Positions 1 to 11,729 of a stretch of 64,000 bases of DNA are shown in pieces. The stretch comes from Molossus alvarezi (lineage: Eukaryota; Chordata; Mammalia; Chiroptera; Molossidae). The number at the start of each line of letters is the position of its first letter. The first letter of the stretch is position 1. The translations under genes and the position numbers were made by a program. The stretch lies in NCBI GenBank assembly GCA_037176705.1, contig CM073886.1, positions 21,685,501 through 21,749,500 of the forward strand. The letters run 5' to 3'. The notes beneath the pieces are model-generated. The model worked only from the letters and a program-made list of their open reading frames with translations, was not told where the DNA came from and did no database searches.

Positions 1-114
1 TTAACTAGACTCATTGTGGTGATCATTTCCCAATATATACAAATGTCAAACATTCTGTTGTACACCTGAAACCAATCTAATGCTTTATGTTCATTATACC
101 TCAATAAAAAATTA
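1..114 (+). mobile_element. LINE-1 3' end, cut by the window edge
   Basis: Typical mammalian L1 3' UTR end: 'ttgtggtgatcatttcccaa', then 'gttgtacacctgaaacc', then 'cattatacctcaataaaaaa' as the polyadenylation and tail region. Only the last 110 bases are visible; the rest lies left of the window. Confidence 0.8.
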
Positions 115-378
115 TCATCTCATAGGGCTACTAGGAGTATTAAAAGAGCAATACCCACAAAGCACTTTATGAAGAGCCTGAAACAGAGTTATTAAAAAAT
201 AAACATTAGTTATCATGTTATTAATGGACACAATAAAAGGTGGAGTGGTCTGGACTAAGGAAGAAATGCTATAGAATTCCATATCTAAAGGGTAGTAATA
301 GCTGTGCTGTTCAGTCAATGCCCATAGTAAGATTCTAAGGCAGAGAAATCAATGGACCTGAATGGTCTCCACATAGAG

Positions 379-457
379 GGTTTTAAGGTTATTATATTTT
401 ATTTTTTATCCTTACCCAAGGACATTTTTTTTTTCATTTTTTGTCCAGATAGAGTGG

Positions 458-512
<55 letters not shown>

Positions 513-686
513 CAATGTGGAAGGGACACATCAAGTGGCTGCCACCCGCACGACCAACCAGAACCGGGGACAAACTGCAACCGAGGTACATGCCCTTAGC
601 AGGAACCAAACCTGGGTCTTTCTCTGGACTGCAGGCCAACGCTCTAACCGCTGAGCCAAACCGGCCAGGGCGGTTTTAAGGTTATT
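379..686 (-). mobile_element. VES SINE, 'tcctcaggtgaggat' tail type
   Basis: The reverse complement starts with 'gccctggccggtttggctca' and carries the tRNA-like head, ending in the 'ccttgggtaaggat' tail motif near 405-425. It is flanked by an exact 15-bp target duplication 'ggttttaaggttatt' at 379-393 and 672-686. An internal (GA)n run of about 48 bases at 462-509 makes it a likely length-variable locus. Confidence 0.93.
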
Positions 687-689
687 TAT

Positions 690-3040
690 CTAAACTGACA
701 GAACTACCTACAATCACACTTGACCCCCACCACACATGCAGAACCCCTTCCTGACAGACAGCTGCCCATCTGATGGGAGGTGTCCAGTGTCTGCATGTTA
801 TCCCCCCACCTCCTGGGAGGGCCCCTCTCACTGAAGGCTCTAAATGCTTAGCAAAGACTTCCTTTGTCTAAGAGTCGGAATTCTTTCCCTGGACCATTAA
901 CCCACTGGCTCTAGTTCTCCACTGCAAGCAAAGGAGACTAAGTCTATTATTTCCACATGGGAACATTTAAAACCCTGAGGATGTCCCTTGTGTCACCCTA
1001 GTCCTTCTACAGACATATTTCAGATACGGGTGCTCCTTTCCATTCAAAAACACACTTGGCGATTCTTCTCTCTTCTCTCCAATCAGAATTGGAAATTTTC
1101 AAAACATTTTTGGAATAAAATCGGATTCCAAGAAACTTCATGCAAAGATTTACAGGCATTCGTACAATGAGTTACGCAGTCTTGTATTTCAGGTCAAAGA
1201 AGAAATGGAAACACATTTCTTATGTTTCCCCTCTGTATAGGAATGATTAATAATATTATCAAACCGGGGGGCCAGAATGTGTCTGGCACAGTGTGGGTGC
1301 GTACATACGTTATCCCATTTCATCCCTCAAGGGCTCTGCAACTAAGCTGCTAACACAATCAATTTCTAGAGTGTTCACATGTTTGAGAAATTGGTCTGGT
1401 ATCCCGGAAAGAAGCTCTGTTCTACGCTCCATTTGCACTTCACTCATAAAAACAGGAGCTATTTGATGTACACTGTCTCGGTCCCTCTTCTTAGCTTTTG
1501 CCTTTAACTAGGGGGTCACGTTTGCATTCTCCAGCTCAACCCTCAAAGGCTCTCAGGCTGCTTAAAGTGCAGACAGCAGATCCTACTGTGTGGGCTTGAA
1601 GTTCAGGCACACATTTTTTCCACATCTCTTCTTTGGGAGGAGTATTGTATTTCAACTGTAGGAGTTCTTTCTACTTGTTGCTGATTTTCAAAAGAAAAAA
1701 GAAAGGAAAAAAAATTACGAAACTCCATTATGTGAAGGCACTGGAATCAAGCGTGAGAATACAATTTATAACAGAGGCTCCTGAGAACCTAAGGTTTCAA
1801 GAGAGGTAGAAGATCATTCTTGGTCAAAAGACGATTCATGTCCAATGTTTATATGAAATCAGATACTAATTTCTTCTGGTTGAAGGATAGCCAGGTGTCA
1901 GAAATGCCAAGTCATCATTTCAAAGAATGGCAAGTCTCAGTATTTCTCTGCTTGACAGAAACATCTAGAAAGACAATAAAATTTGACAGAACTGCCAGTT
2001 TCCAACCTGCTGACAGCCAAACCCAGCAGATGTACCACCAACAAAGGCAGACCAAACCAGCCCAGCAGGGGCACCACTTGGCAAATGGACAGCCTGCCAC
2101 CATATTGGTTTCTATTTCAGACAATAGAATTGCCCAACACTGTCTAATAGAGTTAACTCAACCAGCTGTGTGGCTGACAGGACTGCACCTGCTTACAGTA
2201 TTAGGTCTGGCTTCTGAGCAACATGGTCTATTTGGGTTCTTCTCATTGTGCTAAAGTGCAGTAGAAAATTTCCCGATATACCAAGTCTGAAACTAGCTTC
2301 CAATGCCTATGATCTTCTAGGGGAGAAGTTAAGCTCATCACAGATGTACAAATGGCCCAGAGGGAAAGGAGGTGGAACCTAAGGGGCTTTCAGACCCACA
2401 GCTGAAAGAGAAGTCAATGACATTAACTTGCCCTTAATGCCATGTTAGCTCTACCACCTGGATATGACAGTAGCAGTCAGACCAGCCCCCGGAGATGAAG
2501 AGCCTCAATTGGAAACTGAAGCATCACATTGCAAAGGCAGCTAAAGGGCACAAACAGCCAACAGCGACATCTCCCACATGAAGGGCAGTGCATATGTTTC
2601 CATTTGTTTGCATCCTATTGACTCTTCAGAGTCATAATACAGCAAGCTGAAGACGCTAAAGCTGACAGCAAAATATGACTCAGGAAAACAACTGGAATCA
2701 ACTGGTTAAGAAACTCATCAAAATTGAGAGGTCGGGAATTGATTCTATTATCTTTAATAATGGCAACGCCCTTCCTTAGGAAGAATGGCAACTGGCCAAA
2801 TGTTCTGATTAAAGTAGAAAATACATAGGAACAATTTTCTATGATGACAGCTTTACAGTCTGATTATTTATCAAGTCAGTTGCTCCAATTTTTCTTTTAT
2901 TGCCTATGTGGAAAGAGACAGCATAGTAGCATCCTATTCCTAAAACTTCTAGTAGGAGGAGAGATTTGCAACGAGCAGTAAGCTCAATGCAATGTAATTC
3001 CTATTAATATCAGAAGTATGTCATCAATAGAGGCGATTTA
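690..3040. other. Intron, no assigned repeat
   Basis: I recognise no gene or repeat family here. An open frame of 144 codons at 1820-2254 has no recognisable domain and no splice context and looks like chance. Confidence 0.5.
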
Positions 3041-3044
3041 AGTG

Positions 3045-3290
3045 GTGATGACAATACTGGGTTTAGAGTTACATTGTTAGGGTTTGGGAACAACCCCTGT
3101 AACTTGCTAGTCATGTAAACTAGGCTAAGTTGTTGCTTCTCTCCTTAAACCTCAACTTCCTCATCTGTTAAATGGAGATAATAACAGCACCTACTTTGTG
3201 GAGTTGGTATGAGGATTAAATTAGTTAATTAATAAAAATAACTTTGCACAGTGTGCCAGGCACACTTGATAAACGTTGACTGTTGTAGAA
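3045..3290 (+). repeat. MIR SINE
   Basis: Contains the MIR core and tail order: 'cctcaacttcctcatctgtt', 'aaatggagataataacagca', then a 'tgccaggcac' tail. Divergent, ancient copy. Confidence 0.75.
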
Positions 3291-3389
3291 GTGGTAATAC
3301 CATTAGTTGCTATTATCAACATCTTTACTCCCTGAGGTTGTTGAAAGAGGTAAGACAATATCACACATCCCATCCTTTGCCACCTTTAT

Positions 3390-3545
3390 CTTTGAGGCTT
3401 GGAAGCCTTAGAATTAGGTCAATGTGTTTGTGTGATCTTGATTATATCACATCACCTCTCTGAGCTGCATTATCTTTATCTGTTAAATGGGAATAATCTA
3501 ATGTGACTCAGAACTGTTACAAGGACTAAAGGATATTTTGTATTT
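3390..3545 (+). repeat. MIR SINE, partial
   Basis: 'atcacctctctgagctgcat' and 'ctgttaaatgggaataatc' match the MIR centre. Confidence 0.7.
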
Positions 3546-4339
3546 GAACCTTAAAAACTCTACATAATATTATTGTAGTAATGATTAATTATGGTTATGT
3601 AGAAGGAGAACCAGGCAAAATAATGGTCCTGTTAGCCACAGACCCTCCCACACAGCCCAAAGCCGCTTCATGCCATAAGTCCTCAGGAAAAGTAAAAAGA
3701 GAAGTTTACATTCAAGTGCCACTCAACTTCTCAAGGGGACCAAGAGGTTGAGAATAGGAGCTTTTCATGCACCCTGAATGGGCAGACACTTATAAAACCA
3801 GATCTTCTTATTCTCTCCTTATTTTCAGATGCCTCCTCTTGGGAAGAAAGATGAAAACATTCAGGACTGAACAGCATGACTTAGGGAGCCAACACAATAA
3901 CAGGACAAAGGCAATGTGTTTTTCCATTGTGTGGATTAACAGAGACACCTGGTTCCAGTAGGGAGCTGGCTCGTGATGCAGCTTTGACCAGGGATTGGCT
4001 CAACTCAAAAAGAATCATCCACCCCCAGCTTTTCTTCCACCATCCTCACATTTTCATCTCTTCAAGATAATTCTCCCTCCACCACCAGATCTCGAATGGA
4101 AGCTCTTCAAACATCTCCTCCAGCTTTAAGGGGATCATAATGGATTTGATCGCATAATATCTGAAAGGAATTATTCTCTTGAGGATTACGTAATTGATGT
4201 AAAGAAGTGACTAGCATCTTTGGCAGCCACTACTCCATGGCTTTTCTTGCCCTTCAAACACTCAACCATTCCTTCTGCCGAGGTAGTGTTGTCTAACAGT
4301 CAGAGAGACCCAATCTGAGTCTACCATGATGATACTATT

Positions 4340-4725
4340 TTCTTTTATTTACTTACAAACACCAAAGTCTTTCCTATTTCCAGAACTTTGCATACTCTGT
4401 TCCCTTTGACTGGAGTGGCTTTCTCTGGTTCTTCATCCTTCAGCTTTAAGACGACATGGCACCTCCACAGAGACAGACTCTCTCTTCACCCTATATAGAG
4501 AAGTGCTCTGCCCATTCTTAGTTTTCCATCTCAGTACCCATATAGGTCCTCTCAGCAGCTATAATAAAGTGTAATTGTTTTATTTATTTGACTCCCTTCT
4601 CAGTTTTGTCTAAATCCCCTATTAGACTATAACCACACTCATGTTTTCATTGCTATACTGTACCCTCTGCAGGGCTTGACAGTGTACACTAGGTAAATTC
4701 TTCAAATGAATGGACAAATGCAGTT
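4340..4725 (+). repeat. L2 LINE 3' part
   Basis: Codon-poor L2 ORF tail, then the diagnostic 3' end 'ttagactataaccacactca' ... 'gtaccctctgcagggcttga' ... 'aaatgaatggacaaatg'. Confidence 0.65.
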
Positions 4726-4880
4726 GTGACTCTGGCCCACCAATGATAAGACATTGAAGAGGTCCCTTTCCAGAGCCTCAATGTTCTCATTTATAAAATG
4801 AGGGTATCACCTACCTTATAGGCAGTTAGAGCACTGGCCATAGCATGCTCTGTTCCTCTATTGTATCAATTTTAAGATGC

Positions 4881-4897
4881 CCCCCCCTTTTTTTTTG
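4881..4897 (+). repeat. C-run followed by T-run
   Basis: A short homopolymer junction, 'ccccccc' then 'ttttttttt'; low complexity only. Confidence 0.8.
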
Positions 4898-5289
4898 CAT
4901 TTTAACCTTTTTGAAATAACACTTTATAATTGCTAGAGCCTTAGACTATATAAAATACGTAACATCTCACTCTTAGGGCACAAGTTCTTCATATATTAAA
5001 GCATTTCCTCTGGAAAGACATATGGCTCCACGTGTCTGTCTATTGTTTAAGGTGCAAGTTAACATCACCACTAATGCGTTCCACTCCACAGCATCACTGG
5101 CTCTCGCTTCCTCTCTAAGGACTGCCTCCTCCCCACTGTCTTAGGTAATAAGACCACATTTCTAAATTTCTAAAAATCTATTTTTCCTTCAGAAAGCTCA
5201 GGGAGTGCAAATAATTAAACACAGTTAAGCTATGCAGAGCGACCCTGCCATTGTTTGTCCCTTCTTCCTTGGTAATTCTGAGAATTGTA

Positions 5290-5520
5290 TTATTATAGAA
5301 GCTAACATTCATCAGTCACTTTGCATGTGCCAGGCATTGAGCTAATTGCTTTAGAGGCCTATTTAATTCTCATAAACTGCCCACTGTGAGTGGGGACCAG
5401 CATTATCTCCACTTTACGAATGATAGAAATGAGGTCCAGATGTATTTAGTTACCTGTTCCCACAGCTAATAAGTGGCAGAAAAAGTTAGAAACTGATTCC
5501 AAAACTTGTGGGTTTACAGA
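5290..5520 (-). repeat. MIR SINE
   Basis: The reverse-orientation MIR signature is present: 'tgccaggcattgagctaatt', 'attatctccactttacgaat', 'cacagctaataagtggcag'. Confidence 0.75.
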
Positions 5521-6109
5521 CTAGAATTCTCCAAAGGCTGCAAACATATTCATAGCACAAATTATGTCATTAAGGAGTTTTCTGTCTGGATGTAAAGGGT
5601 CATAGTTGTCTTGTGTAATACAATCTTTCTAAAACTTTTGCTTATAATATCCCTTGTTGGTCAAATATGGCTTTATTAAAGGCAACCACGATCATGTAAA
5701 GGGAATTATACATCAACTAATTAGCATAATATTACAGATTAGCTGCCAAATATGCATATTCATCAAAGTTCTTCTGGTTATAATTAGCAGAAATCAACTT
5801 GAACAAACTTACACCATTAAGGGACTCTGGAGGTTAACTTCAGAGAAGATCAACAATAGGGTGGACTTCAGGTGAAGTTTGATCATGGCTCTCCATACCA
5901 TAATTCTCTTAGTTCTATCTCACATGTGAGTCATCTTTATCCTCAGTCTGATTTCTTCTTCGGTAGAAATATGGCAGCAGAAATTCCACGCCTCCCATCT
6001 GCACACTTGTCATATATCAAATAGTCCTGAACTTCTATTAGATCAACTTCAAAAAATGAAATGGCACAAGGGACAGAAAACGCAGAAACTCCAGATACAA
6101 CCTGTGTAA

Positions 6110-6680
6110 GCTCAGGGGTCTACCTTACTCCCCCGCTAAAACTCTCCAATAACACTTGAAATAAAACCTGAAAGCTTCACCATGATCCAAGACCCTACAG
6201 AATGTGGTCTCCTCCTAATACATGTCCCATGTGTCCATTAGGACCATCTTGCTGTTCCTCAAACTGTCCAAGCAATTTCCCAACTCCAGTCCTTTGCACT
6301 CGCTGGCCCCCTATCCAGAACATTCTCCCATCGGACCTTCACATCACTTTCTTATTCACTTCATTCAGACATCTGCCAAAACTTTACCTTCTCAGCCAGT
6401 TCATCTAAAATAACCCCCTTTTCTTCTCTATCTCCTCATTCTGCCCTATTTTTTCCCACCGCCTGTCAATATCAACTTGACATTATATTTTTTTCATTGA
6501 CTTTTGGTCTCCCAACAGAATATGTCTGTTTTGCTCATCACTGTGTGTGTCTCATACCTGTAGTAGGTAGCAACATACCTACTACAGGTATGAGACACTC
6601 ATTAAGTGCTGAATACATGAAAGTGTAAATGAATGAAAACAAATGCATGCATGAATGAATGGGAAAATGAATGAATGAGT
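6110..6680 (+). repeat. L2 LINE 3' part carrying a perfect hairpin
   Basis: The protein-coding L2 3' region ('tttgcactcgctggcccc', 'cttctcagccagttcatc') runs into the L2 3' end with 'agtgctgaatacatgaaagt' and GAAT repeats. The segment that normally reads 'acatagtaggtgctca' is replaced by a hairpin (separate entry). Confidence 0.7.
6547..6598. repeat. Perfect 23-bp inverted repeat, 6-nt loop
   Basis: The left arm 6547-6569 ('gtgtctcatacctgtag' and on) is the exact reverse complement of the right arm 6576-6598; the loop is 'gcaaca'. No mismatches in the arms. It lies in an old, diverged L2 tail, so the second arm is probably a recent copy of the first. Confidence 0.95.
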
Positions 6681-6689
6681 TCCAGGCAA

Positions 6690-7575
6690 TTAGTAGATGA
6701 ACATGGGTAACAGGTGCCGGGGGACATTTTTATTGTTTGCTTTGTTTTGTTTGTCACCTAGTCGGCTGAAAACAAACACTTTCTCTCTGTCTTGTGTTCA
6801 AGGCTTAGAGTCTATTTAAGAAATACTCTGTTTTGAAAGCAAAAGATTTATTCAACTCAAGATCTGTAAATAGTTCAGGGGCATGATGGCTTCCTCCCCC
6901 ATCTCCTATACTGAACAGTAGATATTTGCCAAAGCTTTGGCCTCCCTGCATCTCTGTGAATACAACATTTAAAAAATCAAGGCAGACAACTCCATTATGA
7001 CCTGGCTTGCATCCAGTATCAAAATTAAGATTAACTCCCCTCTTCCTTTCTACCTTTTATTTTCCTTTCTTCTGCCTAGTCAGAATTACTGAGACACCCC
7101 TGCTGACATTTTTGTTCAATTTTTTTGCATCCAATTAATATTCATTAGCCCTCCTCAGGGATGCACAGAGTCTGAAGGGATTCATTCTAAAACAATTTAA
7201 AGGGGGCTGATGACTATGCAATTGAGATTTTGACTATTCTCATGACAATTCTCCCAGGAAAGACCAGCTTCTCCTCTCTTCTCCGCTTGCTTTATTCTTG
7301 GCAGTGTCAAACATCCATCTCCGTGATACTGACAATAATAGTAATTGATATTGATAGTGAGAATAATAACATATTCAGAAAGGTTTTGTGGTTTCTAAAA
7401 TGAATTACCATCTATCACATTTTTGTGATAAATTAACTGAAAAGATAAGCAAATGACTCTTGCCCGCAATGGGAAGACCCCTGTATGTGCTTTATAATAT
7501 GGGGAAACTTCCTAGGATCTCATGAAAACATACCTGGAGCCTCATCTTTCCCCAAGAGGCCAGAAAATCAGAGGA
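6690..7575. other. Intron, no assigned repeat
   Basis: AT-rich intronic sequence without a recognisable gene or repeat. Confidence 0.5.
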
Positions 7576-7579
7576 TCTG

Positions 7580-7830
7580 TGCTAAAGTCAGAGAGGCACT
7601 CTTGATCCTGACTCTACTAGGTGACTCTGGGAAAGTCACTTTTATCTCTGAGATACTTTTCTCATGTGACAATGGGAATAATAATACCACCTATTTCATG
7701 GAGTTGTTGTGAGGATATAATAAGATAATGTACATAAAAATGCTTAACAAAGCATCTAGATCACAGCAAGCGCTGTGATAGCTAGTATCATTATTCACTC
7801 ACTCAACATATTCATTAACGTCTACGCTGT
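7580..7830 (+). repeat. MIR SINE, near full length
   Basis: 'ctgactctactaggtgactc', 'gacaatgggaataataatac' and 'gttgttgtgaggatataata' follow in MIR order. Confidence 0.8.
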
Positions 7831-8347
7831 GCTAGGTACTGATGTACACAGATAAAATGAAGTTCATCACCATCATCCATCATCATCATCACATTATTAT
7901 TATTCATCACAAAGGACCTAGAAGGAAAGAACTGATGTCGTGGAAGCAACACACCAAGGTCTGGGAGGGAAAAAAGTGGGGGGGAGCTCTTAGCATGCGC
8001 TTGCCATTAACTAGTCTGTCATTAGTGAAAAATGAACCCTGTATCTCTTTGGCCTCGATTGCTTGATCAGTAACAAAGGACAGAGAAGTGATTTGTGATT
8101 CTGATGTTATAAAATGGAAAATAATTTGTTGCAACTAATAATATCTTTTACAAGTCTGAGCCAAATGTTATGAATTATTTATTTTAAAAATATAAATTAC
8201 AGCAGAGTCACTGTCATCACTCACTGGCATTCTAATGTTTTCCTGAATACAAAAAATGGGCTGGAATTAGGGATCATGATAATATTGCACAAGAATCCAG
8301 AAACTTCTTTATGTACAAAAAAGAAAACTATTTTAAAGGTATTAATC

Positions 8348-8560
8348 TAGGCCCAGTTGGTGTGGCTCAGTGGTTGAGCGTCGACCCATGCACCAAGAAG
8401 TCGCTGGTTCAATTTTTGGTCGGGGCACGTGCCCAGGTTGTGGGCCCTATCCCCAGTGGGGGGCATGCAGGAGGTGGCCAGTCAATGTTCTCTCTCATCA
8501 ATGTTTCTCTCTCCCTCTCTCTCTCCTTTCCTGCTCTCAAAAATCAATAAAGAAAAAAAG
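8348..8560 (+). mobile_element. VES SINE, 'aaatcaataaa' tail type
   Basis: Head 'ttggtgtggctcagtggttg', B-box-like 'ctggttcaatttttggtc' (mutated), then 'gcccaggttgtgggcc', CT-rich stretch and 'aaaaatcaataaag' tail. Flanks share only 'gtatta', so the target duplication is degraded. Confidence 0.93.
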
Positions 8561-8762
8561 TATTAGTATAAGTGATCTCTATCATCCCTTCCTGCTCAGA
8601 TATCATGCAGTTCAATTCCAGATTATTGTACCCAACACAATCAATCTACAGATGAATAATATGAGACCCAGAAAAGGTTAGAGTCTTTCCAAAGATTACA
8701 GCCATATATAAGAGCAAAGTTTAGATTAGAACCCAATGTCCTAAATCTTAGTTTGGGTTCTC

Positions 8763-9240
8763 TGATGGTTAATTTGTTACGTCAACTTGACTGGGTCATG
8801 AGGTGCCTGGATGTTTGGTCAAACATTATTCTGAGTCTGTCTGTGAGGGTGTTTTAAGGTGAAATGAACATCTGAATCAGTAGATTGAGTAAAGCAGACT
8901 GCTCATCCCAATGGGGTGGGCCTCATCCAATCAGCTGAAGGCCTGATTAGAACAACAACAACAAAAATACCCCCCCGCCATGAGTAAGGGGGAATTCCTG
9001 CTACCTGACTTGGGATGACTCACACCGAAACATAGGCCCTTGGGTCTCAAGGCCAACTCTTGGATTAGAACGTACACCATTGGTTTTCCTGGGTGTCCAG
9101 TTGGCTGACTGTAGCTCTTGGGACTTCTCAGACTACATTAATCACATGAGCCAATTCCTGAATAACTATTCTCCTCACCCCATTCTTTCCCTCTCTCCCT
9201 CTCGATTCTGTTTCTCTGGAGAATCCTGACTAATACAAGT
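8763..9240 (+). mobile_element. Old eutherian LTR-like repeat, family not assigned
   Basis: Begins 'ctgatggttaatttgttac' and 'gtcaacttgactgggtcat', contains 'gggcctcatccaatcagctg', 'gggacttctcagactacatt', and ends 'ctggagaatcctgactaata'. This is a common dispersed mammalian repeat; its TG...CA-like ends suggest an LTR, but I do not name it with confidence. Confidence 0.6.
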
Positions 9241-9244
9241 TCTA

Positions 9245-11110
9245 TTTCCACTATCACATAAAAACTTTCATGATGGCAAGGAACATGGCTTGCCTGAGAA
9301 ATACACCCACACCCATCTGGACCCAGTTTTCTATTCTTTTTGTCACTAAACTCATTCTTTATGCCCTCACATTCATGCACCTCTGTGTGGACATCAATTC
9401 CTGACTGTCCTGAACAAAAATCAACTGAGCAAAAAGCCATATGTCCCCATGACTTTGTTACTTGAGGATATACCTTGAGTCTGAATGACAAACATAGGTC
9501 CTTGGGTCTCATAATTGAGGCAAGAACTCTCTGTACTCAACTGAATTCTCCACGAATAATGAGGTTTCCAGTATGGCTGGTGGAAACACACACTATTCCT
9601 GGACCCACGTGAGTGCCAGGCACTGTTCCTTTCATCTTTGGGTGTGTTCTTTTCCCTGGCCCTGATTGGTTTCTTCATTCGCTTGTATTGATCAAGACTC
9701 AGCTTGAAAATCAAGAGGGACCGTAGGCAGATCTCCAGGGTTCTCCATTTGTGCAGATCACTTTCCTCAGGTACTATTTTGTAAACTCTAGCTGCCCTTG
9801 TGTCCTAGACTCCTCTTCATCTGCTTAGTTCAGAGAGTCTTCCAGGATTTCCTTGGGTTCTCCATCTTTAAGTTCCAGCCTGGAAACTCTCTCAAGACAG
9901 TGAGCTGGGACATTCATGGGGCTCACGTAGTTTATTTCCTATCTTCTTTCACCTGATGTCCAGTGTCTTAAAAATCATCATGTTATATATGTTATATTTT
10001 TGCCTATTTTTTGATTGTTTAATTTAGTAAATTAGAATATATCCGGTCCCTGTTACTTGATCTTGGTCAAAAGTAGAAGCCTATATGATAAAATTTAATG
10101 AAGATAAATATGACCATTAAACCTCTCAAACATACCCCTAGAAGTTAGAATTTATAAACTCCAAAGTTATTTTTAGAGCAAATATTAAAAATCCTAATAT
10201 TGTAAAAAAAATAAAAAAATCAGATTAGAACCATATATTTTAAATGGTAAACTAACATTTTCACGAATGAGCCCTAACAAGCAACATGGGTTCCTTCAGA
10301 CTCCATCACTTGCCATTCATCTGACAGATTTCAGGATATTGCAAGAAATCTGGACACTCACCCCACCTCCAACCAGAACAAATATTTTCTTCCAGATTTA
10401 GAAGAACATCTGTAAATAAATCCAATCTGACAAGTGAAAACTCTCTTTGGGAAATTCAGTCAGCTCGTGCCTCCTGAAGAGGGGACAAGCATCTAGGCAC
10501 ACACAACTCCAATTTGCTCCTGTACATTGACAGGAGAAGTAGATTTATGACCTTGGGCCCCATGAAAGGACCATTTAGTCCCAGATGACTTATCTCCCAG
10601 ACACCTCCAGCTGAAACTTTGAAAGACTGTTTTATTTTGTTTTGAGAAAATGTGAGTTAAAGATTAGAGGTGCCTCTCCAATCCCACAGAGACTCTAGTC
10701 ACAGAGCACCACAGACCATTACTTCTTTCTGTGCTTTTGCCAGGTGTTTGACCAGTAAAACTGCAAGCGTGTGGAAAGAGAGAGACCGAGTTGTCCACAG
10801 GTCTTATTGTACTGACTCAGTTGTAAAGAACCCCAGAGGTAAGATATCAAAACTTCCTGTCATCACTCATTCTGATATCTATCACTCAAGTTGTTGTTTT
10901 GGTAATGATTATAAATAATGATGATTATGATAAAACTAATAAAAGAAACACAAACCATATTATGATACAATAAAATGCTTAAAGAGGTCATGGAGGTAAT
11001 ATGAATGAGTAAGTGGTCAGGTGAGGACTAAGGTAAATTGGGCAGGCTCTTCTTGATCAAAAGGTCACTTCCCATATCCAGCTGACCATCTCCAGGTGGC
11101 AGGAAGCTTC
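9245..11110. other. Intron, no assigned repeat
   Basis: I see no gene and no clearly named repeat. The open frame 9138-9512 (minus) overlaps the preceding repeat and is not a gene. Confidence 0.5.
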
Positions 11111-11111
11111 C

Positions 11112-11460
11112 AGGACAAGATGGTGTCATAAGATGCTCCTGAATTCACTTCCTCCTGTGGACCCAGCGACAGCTACACTGAGAACGTTTGACACCCATGA
11201 GCTACCCATGGACAATCCCTGTGAAAGAAATCCAGAAACTAGCTGAGCAACTCCTGCACATCAGGTGAATGAGAAAACATCCACACCAAAATGAACAGAA
11301 AAGGGTGAGTCACACTCTCCATAAATGGCACTCTCAGCACAGCAACATACAATCGGGAGGGAATTCACAATGCCCAGGTTCTCCCTGAGGAGTGAGAGAT
11401 TTGCACCCAAATGCAGTACCCCAACATTCAGACTTCTGGGCGGGAATTTGAGATTATCAT
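11112..11460 (+). mobile_element. Possible old LINE-1 5' UTR fragment
   Basis: 'acaagatggtgtcataagat' then 'cacttcctcctgtggacc' and 'gcgacagctacactgag' resemble 5' UTRs of old L1M elements. Weak identity; could be another repeat class. Confidence 0.4.
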
Positions 11461-11589
11461 CAGTTCTTCATATTTTTCAAGATTAGCTAAAAAATATAGT
11501 TTGTCATGAAATCTTGCAACTTTGAAAACAACAAAACCATTCTGTGAGTCAGTAACAACTACAGGTCAATTTGCAAACTCTGAAAGTAG

Positions 11590-11725
11590 TGTAATGGGGT
11601 TTAGATCCAAACAAAACTGGATTTAAATTCTGGCTTCATTTTATATAAGCTGTATGGCTTTTGTCAAGTTAACTAACTTCTCTGGTCCTCAGTTTCCTCA
11701 TCTGTAATATGAGTTATTATGATTT
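11590..11725 (+). repeat. MIR SINE, partial
   Basis: 'ttaactaacttctctggtcc' and 'tcagtttcctcatctgtaat' match the MIR centre. Confidence 0.75.
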
Positions 11726-11729
11726 ATAA

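Noticed and set aside
1820..2254. 144-codon open frame
   Set aside because: No domain, codon use not gene-like, no splice context.
6547..6598. Hairpin as a microRNA precursor
   Set aside because: The arms are perfectly paired with a 6-nt loop, unlike typical pre-miRNAs, and the locus is an L2 tail. Small-RNA reads would be needed to revive the idea.
8348..8560. tRNA-like A- and B-box sequences in this and the other VES copies
   Set aside because: They are tRNA-derived SINE promoters, not tRNA genes: there is no complete cloverleaf and all are followed by SINE body and tail.
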